Below, in pieces: positions 25,693 to 35,096 of a DNA stretch of 64,000 nt. Source of the DNA: Spirosoma sp. KCTC 42546 (lineage in GTDB: Bacteria; Bacteroidota; Bacteroidia; Cytophagales; Spirosomataceae); NCBI RefSeq assembly GCF_006965485.1, contig NZ_CP041360.1:7606501-7670500 (forward strand), read 5' to 3'. The notes beneath the pieces were generated by a model that saw only the letters and a list, made by a program, of their open reading frames with translations, ran no database searches and had not been told where the DNA came from. The translations under genes and the position numbers were made by a program. Each line of letters begins with the position of its first letter. The stretch's first letter is position 1.

Positions 25693-26559
25693 TTAAAGAA
25701 ACAAATTAGGGTAATCTGAAATGATACCGTCGACACCTAACTGGATGAGGCTGTCTATGTCAACTTTGCTGTTTACTGTCCAGGGAATAATCACCATACC
25801 TTGCTGATGGCAGGCTTTTACAACCTCTGCGGTTACCGTTTTGTAGTATGGACTGTACGCATGCGGAGTGAAACCCAATGTAGCTAAATTATCAGCCAGT
25901 GATTTGGCATTGGCTGTCAGGTAAGACAGAGGAATTTCAGGCGATTGCTTATGGATCAACTGCAACGGACGAACATCGAACGATTGGATAGTCAGTTGCT
26001 TACCCAAGTTCTTAGCTTTGCAAACCGTCAGTACCAGCTCGACAAATTCCTTTGGTTCCGGATGATACACCCCATCCGTAGTCGGCATTGACTTAATCTC
26101 GATATTGAATAGCGGCAAGGGTATCCCTTTCGCTTTGGCGTAGGTATTCACCGAGTCGATCAGGTTGGCAAGCAGCGGTTTGTAGGCCGGGAATTTCTGC
26201 TGCTGCCCGAACTGAGGATGCGGTTTACTACCTACATCGAACTTCTTTATCTCGGCGTACGTCAGCTGATACAAATTAAGCTGCTTCTGCTCCTCTGCCG
26301 TAACCGGCTTGCCGTCTGGTTTCAGCGCGATGTCTGCCGACATATACGTATCATGCGATACAACCACCTGTTTGTCTTTCGAGATCACGACATCCAACTC
26401 CAGTGTTTGAACACCCAGGTCGAGCGCTTTTTTCATTGCCGGAATGGTATTTTCTGGCATGAGCCCCCGGCAACCCCGGTGCCCCTGACGATCCAATTTG
26501 GGTTGAGCCATCAGCACCTGCGAACACAACAGCAACCCCAATACGCTTATATTTTTCAT
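25693..26559 (-). CDS. secreted glycerophosphodiester phosphodiesterase
   Basis: A 288-residue GDPD-family protein with signal peptide MKNISVLGLLLCSQVLMA. The catalytic set is visible: QGHRGCRGLMPENT with the first His and Arg, LELDVVISKD with metal Glu and Asp, and VVVSHD with the second His. FNIEIKS and the final GVDGIISDYP are also typical. The enzyme splits glycerophosphodiesters (from phospholipid head groups) to glycerol-3-phosphate and an alcohol, in the periplasm or as an exported protein. Its start lies 20 bp after the stop of a TonB-dependent receptor on the same strand, so the two are probably one transcript. Confidence 0.93.
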   Translation of the reverse strand: MKNISVLGLLLCSQVLMAQPKLDRQGHRGCRGLMPENTIPAMKKALDLGVQTLELDVVISKDKQVVVSHDTYMSADIALKPDGKPVTAEEQKQLNLYQLTYAEIKKFDVGSKPHPQFGQQQKFPAYKPLLANLIDSVNTYAKAKGIPLPLFNIEIKSMPTTDGVYHPEPKEFVELVLTVCKAKNLGKQLTIQSFDVRPLQLIHKQSPEIPLSYLTANAKSLADNLATLGFTPHAYSPYYKTVTAEVVKACHQQGMVIIPWTVNSKVDIDSLIQLGVDGIISDYPNLFL

Positions 26560-26579
26560 GGTCTGATCGGGTTGGATTC

Positions 26580-29500
26580 TTAAAAACTATAACGGGCACC
26601 CAGTTGAAGTTGATACGGATCACCCGATGGCGTTACCACACCTGCCGTATTTACCCGGTATACAAACTGTTGATTCGTCTTATCAAATCCGGCAATAGCC
26701 GGGGTAGTTGATGTGGCTGGAATACCCAATGCATATAACGCCTGGGTACCCAACGACTTATTGGCACCCCAGGTCTTATTCAGCAGGTTGGCAAAGTTGA
26801 ACACATCTGCCGATAGCTCAAGGGTGTGCGTTTTATACAATCGAAAACGTTTGCTGGCCCGAATATCGAATATGCCATAAAAGCCGTTGATGCCTCCATT
26901 CCGCTCCGCAATTTTACCCGAGTAAGCATTGATATAATTCTTGATACTCTGACTCGCGTCGGGATTATCCAGAATGGCCTGTAACCCTGTTTTTACATTA
27001 GCAGGAACTGCTTCACTATTTCTGTCGAAAATAAAGGCCAGGTCATTCGTTCCGGCAACGAAATCGGCATTGCTGTTGGCACCCGATAATAACGTATACC
27101 GCGTTCCGCCAATTCCCGAATACCGAATGCCCACCGTAATACCCAGGAAGCTGGGTAAGGTACCGTAGAAGACAACCTTATGACGGAACTGATTATCAGA
27201 ATACGACATTTTAGTAAGGTCCCGTGGGTCATCTTTAACAGGTAAAGACAGCGTAGCCGTATTGGCTACGTTTCCGTTGAACGATGTATTGTCTTTCGTA
27301 TCATTCCAGGTATAGCTTACCGAAAACTCAGCATCTTTATAGTACTGGTAGGTAGCGTCGGCAACGAGGGCAAACTGATTAACTTTCCCCTGGCTGTTCA
27401 GCTCCAATACCCGGCCTAGTTTCTGACTAATACGCCCCTGCAGCCAGTCACCTGCACCGTTTGTTGGCATTGTGCTTAGTGGCACATACACCCCCCGATT
27501 GTCTTCATTGGCCAATCGAAAAAATGGATCGGTCACCATGTTCCGATCGACATACATGTAGTTATGACGAGCCAGACTAGCGTATCCAGCAATACCCACT
27601 TTTAACTTATCGGTCAGGTAACGGCTATACGAGAGGTTGGCTTTGTACAGAACAGGTGTGCGGGCATCGGCCCCGGTCATGTTAATGGTAGGGAGTTGAA
27701 AAGCATCCAGTGATGGAATGCTGTTGTAGTTAGCCCGATAGGCTGCGAAATCAGGCGTTGGGATATTTGGTGCCCGGACATCTACCGTAGCCAGGTGTTT
27801 CCCATCGAACGTAAGGTTATTGATAACCACATAGTTGTTGATATCGGAAGCAAATACCCCCGCCCCGAAACGAACAAAATCCGTATGATTTTCATTGACA
27901 TCCCAGGTTAACTGCAAGCGCGGTTGCACAACAAAGGATTTAAGTTTATTGTCGGTGCGAAGTTTAAGCTCATCAAATACCAGTTGATTCAAAGGAGACG
28001 ATGGATAGTGAGCGTAGTCGAAACGTAAGCCAGCCGTCATCTCCAGGCCCAGCGCCAGTTTCGTGCTCATTTGACCGTAAAGTCCAGCATTCAGGGTTTT
28101 ACCAACAACACTGGGGTCGGCTACCAGCGGCACCTCCCGATAATAGCGGTAGGGCTGTAGTTTCTCAAACTTATCCAGGGCCGTCAGCCCGGCAGCGGCA
28201 TCGACGGTATAGTGGAATCGACCGTTTACTTCACTACCGTACAACGAGTGAGCCCGCGTATACATCAGGTCAAGGCCAAATGTGTACTGGATTTTGTCCG
28301 TATTATAATACAGATTATCAACCAGTTGCAGCACATTATTATCAAAACCCTCCTGCGCAAACCGGTGGCCTCCCATCTGGATGTTTGTAGACCGGGTGGC
28401 ACCAGCAATCGTTGATGTAACCCCTTCCACAATAGCTCTGGGAATATTAGCCGCTGGTAATTGATCGCCAGGGCTACTTTTCTGGTAGGTGTACAGGTGT
28501 TGAAGTTTCAGTTCGTTCGTAACCTTTGGCGTCAGCGAGGTGCGCAGCGTAGCCAACAGACTGTTATCCCAGTTAAAATCATTCCCTGTCGATTCGTAGA
28601 TGTTGATGGTCGTATTATCGACCAGCCCAAGCTTGTTCAAATCCCGGGTGTAGTTATTTCGAATCGTCAGCAGGTTATTCCGATTGATCTGCCAGTCGAT
28701 CCGGGCAAAAGCGGCATCAGAACTCCGGGGCTTATCAAATGAACCATACTGGGGTGTATTGGCAGTTCCGTATTTAGTCCGGGCAATGTCCACAAATCTG
28801 TCGAGGGTAGCTCTGGTTACATTGAACCGGGTCTCATCAGCGGCAGACTGCACGTCTGCAATAATCAGCGGGCGCGAGTCCTGCTGGTGATCCCAAACGA
28901 GAAAATAATGTAGTTTATCCTTGATGATAGGGCCACCCAGCGAAAAGCCAAACTGATTGGTTGAAAAGTTAATTTTGCGATCGTTCCCCCGGATATCATA
29001 CGGGCTTGACAGCCAATTGGCGCGCGTATAATTGAATATACTGCCACTCAATTTGTTAGTACCTGCTTTTGTAACTGCGCTCACGGTACCCCCGCCACTA
29101 CGTCCGTAAATAACATCGTACTGGTTGGTAACCACTTTAAATTCCCGAACGGCTTCGATAGAAATCGAGTAAGGCGCACCGCTTCGGCTCGTGGTTGCCC
29201 CCGCAGAAGTCGGGTTTTTGGCATTCATGCCATCAATGGTGTAGTTGGTTGATGACCCAAGCTGCCCCGAAATGTTACCTCCTCTACTTAATGGGGACAA
29301 GTCCATTAAGGACGTAAAATTTCGTCCGTTGACCGGAAGAGAAGCAATTGACTTAGCCGAAATGGCAGTGGCGGCTCCCAGATTTTCAACTTTGTTTTTG
29401 AGACCAGAGGCCACTACCTGGACAACCTCAAGAGTCTGGCCATTCTCCTCCATGTTGAGGTTTACCCGGATAGCATCGCCCTGATTCAGAGCATAGCCTG

Positions 29501-29783
29501 TTCGTTCCTGATTGCCAAATCCAACAAATGTAGCGAGTACTGTATAAGGCCCGCCCAATGGTAATTCCTTAAATGAGTATTCGCCCTTTGCATTCGTTAC
29601 CGTTCCAGTTGTAAATCCGGTCGATTCGTTTCGAACCTGAACGGTAGCCCCCGGCAAGGGCGACTTTTGTTTCTCTGAAATAATGCCTGAAATGGAAGCC
29701 TGGGTTGTTTGCGCTGCTGTTTTATTGATGAAGTAGACCGAAAAGAGAAATAGCCAGAAGGCAGTACGTATATATTTTTTCAT
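26580..29783 (-). CDS. TonB-dependent receptor with carboxypeptidase-regulatory-like domain
   Basis: A 1067-residue outer-membrane receptor. The signal peptide is MKKYIRTAFWLFLFSVYFIN with cleavage near AAQT; then a regulatory-like domain (ISGIISEKQKSPLPGATVQV, residues about 30-110), a plug (LPVNGRNFTSLMDLSP, IEAVREFKVVTNQYD, YGRSGGGTVSAVTKAG) and a 22-stranded-type barrel that ends in LQLGARYSF. It resembles the Oar/SusC-unlike receptors that have no SusD partner, and none is adjacent. The next gene codes for a glycerophosphodiesterase, which suggests a phospholipid-derived or phosphodiester ligand. The ligand itself is unknown. I see no clear TAnnTTTG in the 250 bp upstream, which otherwise hold an A/T-rich stretch and the terminator of the next gene. 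Confidence 0.92.
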   Translation of the reverse strand: MKKYIRTAFWLFLFSVYFINKTAAQTTQASISGIISEKQKSPLPGATVQVRNESTGFTTGTVTNAKGEYSFKELPLGGPYTVLATFVGFGNQERTGYALNQGDAIRVNLNMEENGQTLEVVQVVASGLKNKVENLGAATAISAKSIASLPVNGRNFTSLMDLSPLSRGGNISGQLGSSTNYTIDGMNAKNPTSAGATTSRSGAPYSISIEAVREFKVVTNQYDVIYGRSGGGTVSAVTKAGTNKLSGSIFNYTRANWLSSPYDIRGNDRKINFSTNQFGFSLGGPIIKDKLHYFLVWDHQQDSRPLIIADVQSAADETRFNVTRATLDRFVDIARTKYGTANTPQYGSFDKPRSSDAAFARIDWQINRNNLLTIRNNYTRDLNKLGLVDNTTINIYESTGNDFNWDNSLLATLRTSLTPKVTNELKLQHLYTYQKSSPGDQLPAANIPRAIVEGVTSTIAGATRSTNIQMGGHRFAQEGFDNNVLQLVDNLYYNTDKIQYTFGLDLMYTRAHSLYGSEVNGRFHYTVDAAAGLTALDKFEKLQPYRYYREVPLVADPSVVGKTLNAGLYGQMSTKLALGLEMTAGLRFDYAHYPSSPLNQLVFDELKLRTDNKLKSFVVQPRLQLTWDVNENHTDFVRFGAGVFASDINNYVVINNLTFDGKHLATVDVRAPNIPTPDFAAYRANYNSIPSLDAFQLPTINMTGADARTPVLYKANLSYSRYLTDKLKVGIAGYASLARHNYMYVDRNMVTDPFFRLANEDNRGVYVPLSTMPTNGAGDWLQGRISQKLGRVLELNSQGKVNQFALVADATYQYYKDAEFSVSYTWNDTKDNTSFNGNVANTATLSLPVKDDPRDLTKMSYSDNQFRHKVVFYGTLPSFLGITVGIRYSGIGGTRYTLLSGANSNADFVAGTNDLAFIFDRNSEAVPANVKTGLQAILDNPDASQSIKNYINAYSGKIAERNGGINGFYGIFDIRASKRFRLYKTHTLELSADVFNFANLLNKTWGANKSLGTQALYALGIPATSTTPAIAGFDKTNQQFVYRVNTAGVVTPSGDPYQLQLGARYSF

Positions 29784-29970
29784 GCGGCAGATAAGTAAAA
29801 ATTTCCGACCGCAAAGAGAGTATTCCTACGTTTCTTTAACGTTATTTTAATATTACTAAATCATCATTTTTACAGCATTTAGCTAACCGAATACTACATA
29901 AAAATAATTAGCGTATAAACGTCAATTTGTTAGTGAATGACTACACCGAATCGGTCTAGTCACCACCTAT

Positions 29971-30023
29971 GTTTACACAAAAAGCCGACCCTGACGAAAC
30001 AGGGTCGGCTTTTTGTGTAAACA
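29971..30023 (-). terminator. 23-bp-stem terminator after the small secreted protein
   Basis: Arms 29971-29993 and 30000-30022 are perfectly complementary over 23 bp around a 6-nt loop, including AAAAAGCCGACCCTG and TTTTT on the other side. It lies 12 nt after the stop codon at 30035 on the minus strand. Confidence 0.92.
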
Positions 30024-30034
30024 TGTGGCCTTTA

Positions 30035-30433
30035 TTACTTCATCGCGATAACACGACTAGGTGCCTGTGGTTGTTGGGTAGAGATTGTTACACTATGCAT
30101 CGTTTTTTCGACACCGCTTGTAATCTCTACCTGATAAACGCCATCGGGCAAATCACTCAGATTCAGTCGGGTGCGGTATTTGCTTTCGTTTTTACCCAGG
30201 TGTTTGCTATATAAAACTTCACCGGCTGTATTCGTAAAGCGAATGTCTACAGCACTACCGGCTTGCTTATCCAGTGCAATGCTAAGTTTACCGCTATTCG
30301 TTGTGTAGATGGCCGATTGGTAGGAACCTTCAGACGATGGACGACCACCTGGATTGGTTTCAGCGAACGATGCGGCCGATGTAACAAAACCCAGTGTAAG
30401 AGCGAATGCGAGTGATTTGATAAGCGTTTTCAT
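30035..30433 (-). CDS. small secreted protein with sorting-domain-like fold
   Basis: The 132-residue protein has a signal peptide, MKTLIKSLAFALTLGFVTSA ending near SFAE, then a short linker and one beta-sandwich of the kind found in type IX sorting domains and DUF3244-like proteins (LSIALDKQAGSAVDIRFTNT, EVLYSKHL, NLSDLPDGVYQVEITSG, KTMHSVTIS). It is too short to carry cargo besides that domain, so it is probably an independent periplasmic protein rather than a sorting tail. A TACCTTTG promoter lies 60 nt upstream and a strong terminator directly behind it, so it is expressed alone and perhaps strongly. Function unknown. Confidence 0.8.
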   Translation of the reverse strand: MKTLIKSLAFALTLGFVTSAASFAETNPGGRPSSEGSYQSAIYTTNSGKLSIALDKQAGSAVDIRFTNTAGEVLYSKHLGKNESKYRTRLNLSDLPDGVYQVEITSGVEKTMHSVTISTQQPQAPSRVIAMK

Positions 30434-30492
30434 GATGTTTATGTTTTATGTTGTTGTTTACCGTTTAGCAGGATTGTTCCCGATTGATGAAT

Positions 30493-30500
30493 CAAAGGTA
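30493..30500 (-). promoter_or_regulatory. TACCTTTG -7 element for the small secreted protein
   Basis: On the minus strand TACCTTTG matches TAnnTTTG; transcription would begin near 30486, about 53 nt before the start at 30433. The best upstream TTG is 26 nt away, longer than usual. The rest of the 270-bp spacer up to 30704 holds a 14-nt direct repeat, AGGATGGTTGAGCG-like, near 30573 and 30590, and nothing else I can name. Confidence 0.55.
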
Positions 30501-30704
30501 TAGGCTATAGATGGTACTATGCATTACAAACTACTGGAACGGTTAGCCGGCTTGATGAGTGGCAGGAAACTAAGGATGGTTGAGCGAACAGGATGGTTGG
30601 TTGAGCGTACGTTTTCGTTAAACTTCTGTTAAAAGCGAGCCGGTTCGCTCTATTTCGTGTTAAACAGGTAGCTGAGGTATTGTTAACTACCATGAATCAA
30701 CGGT

Positions 30705-32309
30705 ATGGAGAACACAGACACCCAGGTTCAACTTGAGCCGTTTCGGGCTAAATGGACGGCTGACGACGTAAAACATCTGCTCCGACGGACAATGTTCGGA
30801 GCGAAACCCGACGACGTTTCGCATATACAGACGCTCTCGCTCCGCAAGGCTCTCAACGAATTGCTGGCCGATGAGCCCGCCCCTACCCCACCTATCAATA
30901 ACTACAACGATGATAAATTCACCGATGATGAAATCATGCCCGGCGAAACCTGGACAACATCCATTAACTATGATGGCATGAATAACGGTCGGCGGAAAAA
31001 CTCGTTCAAAGCGTGGTGGCTGGGACTGATGCTGAGTCAAACCCCTACTCTCCGCGAAAAGATGGTAGTATTCTGGCACAATCATTTCGTTACGGAGACT
31101 AACATGGTTGACAATGCTCTGATGTGCTACCGGAATAACGCATTGATCCGTACGCACGCGCTGGGCAATTTCAAAGACCTGGTAAAGGCCATGACGAAAG
31201 ACCCCGCCATGCTGAAATACCTGAACGGTACATCCAACAACAAAAAAGCACCCGACGAAAATTACGGTCGCGAATTGCAGGAGTTGTTTACCGTGGGGAA
31301 AGGACCCGGCTCGCACTATACCGAAGCGGATGTAAAAGCAGCCGCCAAAGTCTTGACCGGCTTTCGGAATGATACCACTACGTTCGTTAGTCTGTTTGAT
31401 CCCGGTCGGCATGATAGTAGTGATAAAGTGTTTTCGGACTTTTATCAGAACACAACAATCAAGGGCCGACGAGGTCCAGAAGGTGAACAGGAACTGGACG
31501 ATCTGCTCACCCTGATTTTTGCGCAGGACGAAGTAGCACGCTTTATCTGCCGAAAACTCTACCGGTATTTCGTCTATCATCAGATCGACACCGATACCGA
31601 AGCAACTATTATTACACCTCTGGCGGCCGTTTTTCGAAAAAACAACTACGAGATCAAACCGGTGCTGCGTGACTTGTTAGGGAGCCAGCATTTTTTTGCC
31701 GCAACCAATCGGGGAGCCCTCATTAAAAGTCCGCTCGATTATACCGTGGGGCTTTGCCGGGAATATGGGATCACATTCCCCGACGCCACCAACTATACCG
31801 ATCAGTATGGGTTGTGGTTAGCCATCCAGAACCAAACCGCCAGCATGCAACAGAATATCGGAGATCCACCGAATGTAGCCGGTTGGCCCGCTTATTATCA
31901 GGAACCCATGTTCGATAAACTCTGGGTAAACTCCGATACGCTCCCCAAACGCAATGTATTTTCGGACAACATGACCAACGGCAACATTGGTCGTAATGGA
32001 AAGAAATTGATGATCGATGTAGTCGCCTTTACGCAGTCCTTACCCAACCCCGCCGATCCGGTGGCACTTATTGATGATGCCGTCCGGCGACTCTATGCTA
32101 TTGAGTTGCCGGATAAAGACAAGCAATATATCAAAACCAGCATTTTGCTATCAGGCTTACAGGGCGGCATGTCGGATCACTACTGGACGCAGGCCTGGCA
32201 AAACCTGACTGTCACGCCCGATGATGCAGCTAATAAAACCAACGTAATAAAGAAGTTAAAAAGCCTGTACAAATACCTGATGAATTTGCCTCAGTATCAA
32301 CTAACATAA
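30705..32309 (+). CDS. DUF1800 family protein
   Basis: A 534-residue DUF1800 protein. Recognisable parts are DDVKHLLRRTMFGAKPDDV near the N-terminus, the W-W-L-x-x-M motif in FKAWWLGLMLSQTPTLREKM, VFWHNHFVTE, NYGRELQELFTVGKG, VLTGFRND, ICRKLYRYFVYHQI and GDPPNVAGWPAY. I see no signal peptide. Function is unknown for the family, which nearly always sits next to a DUF1501 gene, as here: the DUF1501 gene begins 85 bp downstream, after a long palindrome. The two proteins likely work together. The first 270 bp upstream contain no clear promoter on this strand. Confidence 0.9.
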   Translation: MENTDTQVQLEPFRAKWTADDVKHLLRRTMFGAKPDDVSHIQTLSLRKALNELLADEPAPTPPINNYNDDKFTDDEIMPGETWTTSINYDGMNNGRRKNSFKAWWLGLMLSQTPTLREKMVVFWHNHFVTETNMVDNALMCYRNNALIRTHALGNFKDLVKAMTKDPAMLKYLNGTSNNKKAPDENYGRELQELFTVGKGPGSHYTEADVKAAAKVLTGFRNDTTTFVSLFDPGRHDSSDKVFSDFYQNTTIKGRRGPEGEQELDDLLTLIFAQDEVARFICRKLYRYFVYHQIDTDTEATIITPLAAVFRKNNYEIKPVLRDLLGSQHFFAATNRGALIKSPLDYTVGLCREYGITFPDATNYTDQYGLWLAIQNQTASMQQNIGDPPNVAGWPAYYQEPMFDKLWVNSDTLPKRNVFSDNMTNGNIGRNGKKLMIDVVAFTQSLPNPADPVALIDDAVRRLYAIELPDKDKQYIKTSILLSGLQGGMSDHYWTQAWQNLTVTPDDAANKTNVIKKLKSLYKYLMNLPQYQLT

Positions 32310-32310
32310 G

Positions 32311-32378
32311 GAGTAGCGGGAGGAAGGGGATGAAGGGAGAATGAACAAACCCTTTTCGTCCCCTTCCTCCCACTACTC
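32311..32378. repeat. imperfect palindrome, GGGAGGAAGGGG-word class
   Basis: The left arm (32311-32337) contains GAGTAGCGGGAGGAAGGGG; the right arm (32350-32378) is its reverse complement with three substitutions and a 2-nt insertion. It starts right after the DUF1800 stop and ends 15 nt before the DUF1501 ATG. Confidence 0.85.
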
Positions 32379-32393
32379 ACTTTCCTCCTTTTT

Positions 32394-33680
32394 ATGCAAC
32401 GCCGAAACTTCCTAAAACATACGGCCATGGCTGGGGTCATGTTACCCCAGTTCCTGAATGGCTATTCGGTTCGGGCTATGGCCCAGTCATCGTTAATGCC
32501 CGCTATTGGGCATGATATACCGAATGATCGGGTACTGGTGCTTATTCAGTTGGTAGGTGGTAATGATGGACTGAACACGGTTATTCCTGTCGACCAGTAT
32601 GGCGCTTATCAGGCTGCCCGGCCCAACATTGCATTGCCGCAAACCAAAATCTTAAAACTGAATGGATTTGATGCAACGGCTCTGCACCCTGCCCTGTCCG
32701 ACATTCAGCAGTTGTTCAATGACGGGAAAGCCGGTATTGTTCAGTCAGTTAGCTACCCCAAGCCAAATTTCTCCCATTTCCGGGCCACCGATATCTGGAT
32801 GACCGGCTCCGACTCCGATAAAATCCTGAATACCGGCTGGGCCGGACGCTACCTGAACGACTCGTTTCCGGGTTTCCCCGAAAAATATCCGACGCAGACT
32901 ATGCCTGATCCACTAGCGATCCAGATAGGTTCGGTCATTGCATCGGCCTTTCAGGGACCAGCGTTTCCGATGGGATTAGCGATCAGTAATCCGGCTTCTT
33001 TTTATGATCTCGTCGAAGATAAAACCGAAACAACGCCGAATACGCGATGGGGAGATCAGTTGGCTTATCTGGAAAAAGTCTCCCAGAAAACGGACCAATA
33101 TGCGGGTGTGATCAAGAAAGCGGCCCAAAGCATCACCAGACAATCAGATAAGTACCCGGCTCCGGGCAAAAACCCCCTTGCCGACCAGCTCAAAATTGTA
33201 GCCCGGCTCGTAGCGGGTGGGCTCCGCACAAAAGTATACCTGGTGAGCACCGGCAGTTTTGACACCCATGCCAAACAGGCCGAGCCCGACGATACCACAA
33301 CAGGTAACCACGCTCAACTACTCCGACGGGTATCCGAAGCCGTTGGTGCGTTTATGGACGATCTGAAAGGGTTAAATGCTGCCGACCGGGTGATGGGTAT
33401 GACCTTCTCCGAGTTTGGCCGACGGATCAAATCCAATGCCAGTGGCGGCACCGACCACGGCGCAGCGGCCCCGATATTCTATTTCGGCAATGGGGTGAAA
33501 GCAGGTATCATTGGCACAAATCCACAGCTACCAACCAGCGCAACAGCCAACGATAACATAGCTATGCAGCACGATTTTCGGTCTGTTTATGCAACCGTTT
33601 TACAGCAATGGCTCAACCTGCCTGCCACTGATATTCAGACTGTTTTGATGGGGCAATTCCCATTGTTACCGATGGTATGA
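32394..33680 (+). CDS. Tat-exported DUF1501 family protein
   Basis: A 428-residue DUF1501 protein (sulfatase/alkaline-phosphatase-like fold). The N-terminus MQRRNFLKHTAMAGVMLPQF is a Tat signal. Family segments: VLVLIQLVGGNDGLNTVIPV, LHPALSDIQQLFNDGKAGIV, VSYPKPNFSHFRATDIWMTG, LVSTGSFDTHAKQ, MGMTFSEFGRRIKSNASGGT and DHGAAAP. The D, H and E-containing motifs fit a metal-dependent hydrolase fold, but activity is not established. It follows the DUF1800 gene and is probably translated from the same transcript. Confidence 0.92.
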   Translation: MQRRNFLKHTAMAGVMLPQFLNGYSVRAMAQSSLMPAIGHDIPNDRVLVLIQLVGGNDGLNTVIPVDQYGAYQAARPNIALPQTKILKLNGFDATALHPALSDIQQLFNDGKAGIVQSVSYPKPNFSHFRATDIWMTGSDSDKILNTGWAGRYLNDSFPGFPEKYPTQTMPDPLAIQIGSVIASAFQGPAFPMGLAISNPASFYDLVEDKTETTPNTRWGDQLAYLEKVSQKTDQYAGVIKKAAQSITRQSDKYPAPGKNPLADQLKIVARLVAGGLRTKVYLVSTGSFDTHAKQAEPDDTTTGNHAQLLRRVSEAVGAFMDDLKGLNAADRVMGMTFSEFGRRIKSNASGGTDHGAAAPIFYFGNGVKAGIIGTNPQLPTSATANDNIAMQHDFRSVYATVLQQWLNLPATDIQTVLMGQFPLLPMV

Positions 33681-33708
33681 GCTGACGTGGGTATTTACCC
33701 GTGCCAGC
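33681..33708. repeat. short hairpin of the GCTGGCACGGGT family
   Basis: GCTGACGTGGGTA (33681-33693) and TACCCGTGCCAGC (33696-33708) form a hairpin whose arms differ from perfect pairing by bases that can form G-U or A-C contacts. It begins on the base after the DUF1501 stop codon. Compare 8105-8132. Confidence 0.75.
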
Positions 33709-33716
33709 CTAAACAT

Positions 33717-34520
33717 TCACCTGGTCAGCAAACCGGCATCCAGCACAAACTGGGAGCCCGTTACGTACCGGGACTTATCGGATACCAGAAACAAGACCAT
33801 AGCCGACACATCTTCCGGCTCCACCCAGGGAACGGGCAGCAGGTTACCCGCCGAGCGTTCGGCAATTTCCTGGGTCGTGGTGCCCTCCAACTCGGCCAAT
33901 CCGTCGTTCATAGGCGTATTGACGCCCGTTGGATGGATTGAGTTGACACGGATATTGTAGGGAGCCAGTTCAATTGCCCAGGATTTGGTCAGGCCGACCA
34001 GCCCCCATTTCGAAGCCGCGTAGTGACTCAGTCGATTCATTCCCCGCAAACCGGCAATGGATGAGTTGTTAATGATCACACCCGATTTTTGCGCCATCAT
34101 GACCGGGATTACCCGCTTAGCCACCAGCCAGGCACCCTTCAGGTTGATGTCGATCATGGCGTCCCATTCCTCCTCGGGCAACTCATGAACCAGCCCGTAC
34201 GCACAGATACCGGCGTTGTTGAACAAAATGTCGATCCGACCGAATTCGGCAACAGCCGTGTCAACAGCCGGTTGTATATCCGCATCACGCCGAACGTCGC
34301 CCTGAACCGGTAAACACGAAACACCAAAAGCCTCTACCTCCCGTTTCAGTGACTCCAGTTCACTTTCGGAGCCAAGTGCGTAGCCAGGGTATGCTAGTGG
34401 CTTGGCCAGATCGAAGGCCACAATATGCGTTCCTTCCTGCGCTAAAGCCAGCGCCACAGCTCTACCCTGCCCGTGGGCAGCTCCGGTAATAAACGCTACT
34501 TTACCTTGTAAATCAGCCAT
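33717..34520 (-). CDS. SDR oxidoreductase of the mycofactocin-coupled type
   Basis: A 267-residue short-chain dehydrogenase. The cofactor motif is TGAAHGQGR, close to the GAARGQGR form of mycofactocin-coupled SDRs, with FDLAKP at the end of the second strand and the characteristic insertion after it (YALGSESELESLKREVEAF). The rest is DVRRDADIQ, LFNNAGI, catalytic Ser and Tyr-x-x-x-Lys in SSIAGLRG...SHYAASKWG, NIRVNSIHPTGVNTPM and YVTGSQFVLDAGLLTR. Such enzymes hold NAD tightly and, in actinobacteria, pass electrons to mycofactocin. No mycofactocin genes are in this window. It follows an AhpD-like gene by 3 nt on the same strand. Confidence 0.87.
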   Translation of the reverse strand: MADLQGKVAFITGAAHGQGRAVALALAQEGTHIVAFDLAKPLAYPGYALGSESELESLKREVEAFGVSCLPVQGDVRRDADIQPAVDTAVAEFGRIDILFNNAGICAYGLVHELPEEEWDAMIDINLKGAWLVAKRVIPVMMAQKSGVIINNSSIAGLRGMNRLSHYAASKWGLVGLTKSWAIELAPYNIRVNSIHPTGVNTPMNDGLAELEGTTTQEIAERSAGNLLPVPWVEPEDVSAMVLFLVSDKSRYVTGSQFVLDAGLLTR

Positions 34521-34523
34521 CAG

Positions 34524-35075
34524 CTAGGGATTGGTTTGCGGTTGAGTTAACGGAAGATAAGGATACAGGTATTCGTCGATTTTTACGTCCAGTACGTTGT
34601 TAAAAACATTGGTGGCAATCATCTGCCCCGCAAATGCGACTAACACTACAATTTCGGCATCGGTGTAGCGCTCACTGATGGGTGCGTAAACCGCATCAGA
34701 AACCTCACCTTTATGCAGGGCAATGGCACTCCCAAAATCGATGACCGCCTGCTCATGGTCCGTCAGTTGCAGGTCTTCGGGTCGCTCGCCATTGTCGATG
34801 ATGATCCGGCGAAAAAACGTTGTGCAGAGCGGGCAATTCGATCCTTCCGAAATAGCATGTGCGTACAAATACGCCAGCCGGTCGCCCAAAATGGCTTTTA
34901 CCTGCTCATACAATGGATACCATTGCATATACACTTGAAACGAAAGCAACGACCTGCCCAGGGTGGCTTTCATATTCGTGATGCGGCTACCAGGATAATC
35001 AGTAACGTGGGCATCGAAAGCAACCTGAACATCGGGCGTTGCTTCGTTGTACGGAAGGGGTGAAATGCGGGGCAT
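34524..35075 (-). CDS. AhpD-like (carboxymuconolactone decarboxylase family) protein
   Basis: The start at 35075 is chosen because MPRISPLPYNEATPDVQVAF matches the family N-terminus; the longer frame upstream runs through a palindrome. The 183-residue protein has the family core LYEQVKAILGDRLAYLYAHA and the Cys pair C81-x-x-C84 in EGSNCPLCTTFF. The His that in AhpD follows the Cys pair is a Phe here (F88), so the classical peroxidase relay may be altered. In CMD-type proteins the pair acts as a peroxidase, or the fold as a decarboxylase. It forms an operon with the SDR gene 3 nt downstream. Confidence 0.85.
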   Translation of the reverse strand: MPRISPLPYNEATPDVQVAFDAHVTDYPGSRITNMKATLGRSLLSFQVYMQWYPLYEQVKAILGDRLAYLYAHAISEGSNCPLCTTFFRRIIIDNGERPEDLQLTDHEQAVIDFGSAIALHKGEVSDAVYAPISERYTDAEIVVLVAFAGQMIATNVFNNVLDVKIDEYLYPYLPLTQPQTNP

Positions 35076-35096
35076 AGAGGTAAACGTTAGTCCATC

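Noticed and set aside
30687..31580. 297-codon minus-strand open frame opposite DUF1800
   Set aside because: Fully antisense to a clear DUF1800 gene, with composition of a complementary-strand shadow and no motifs.
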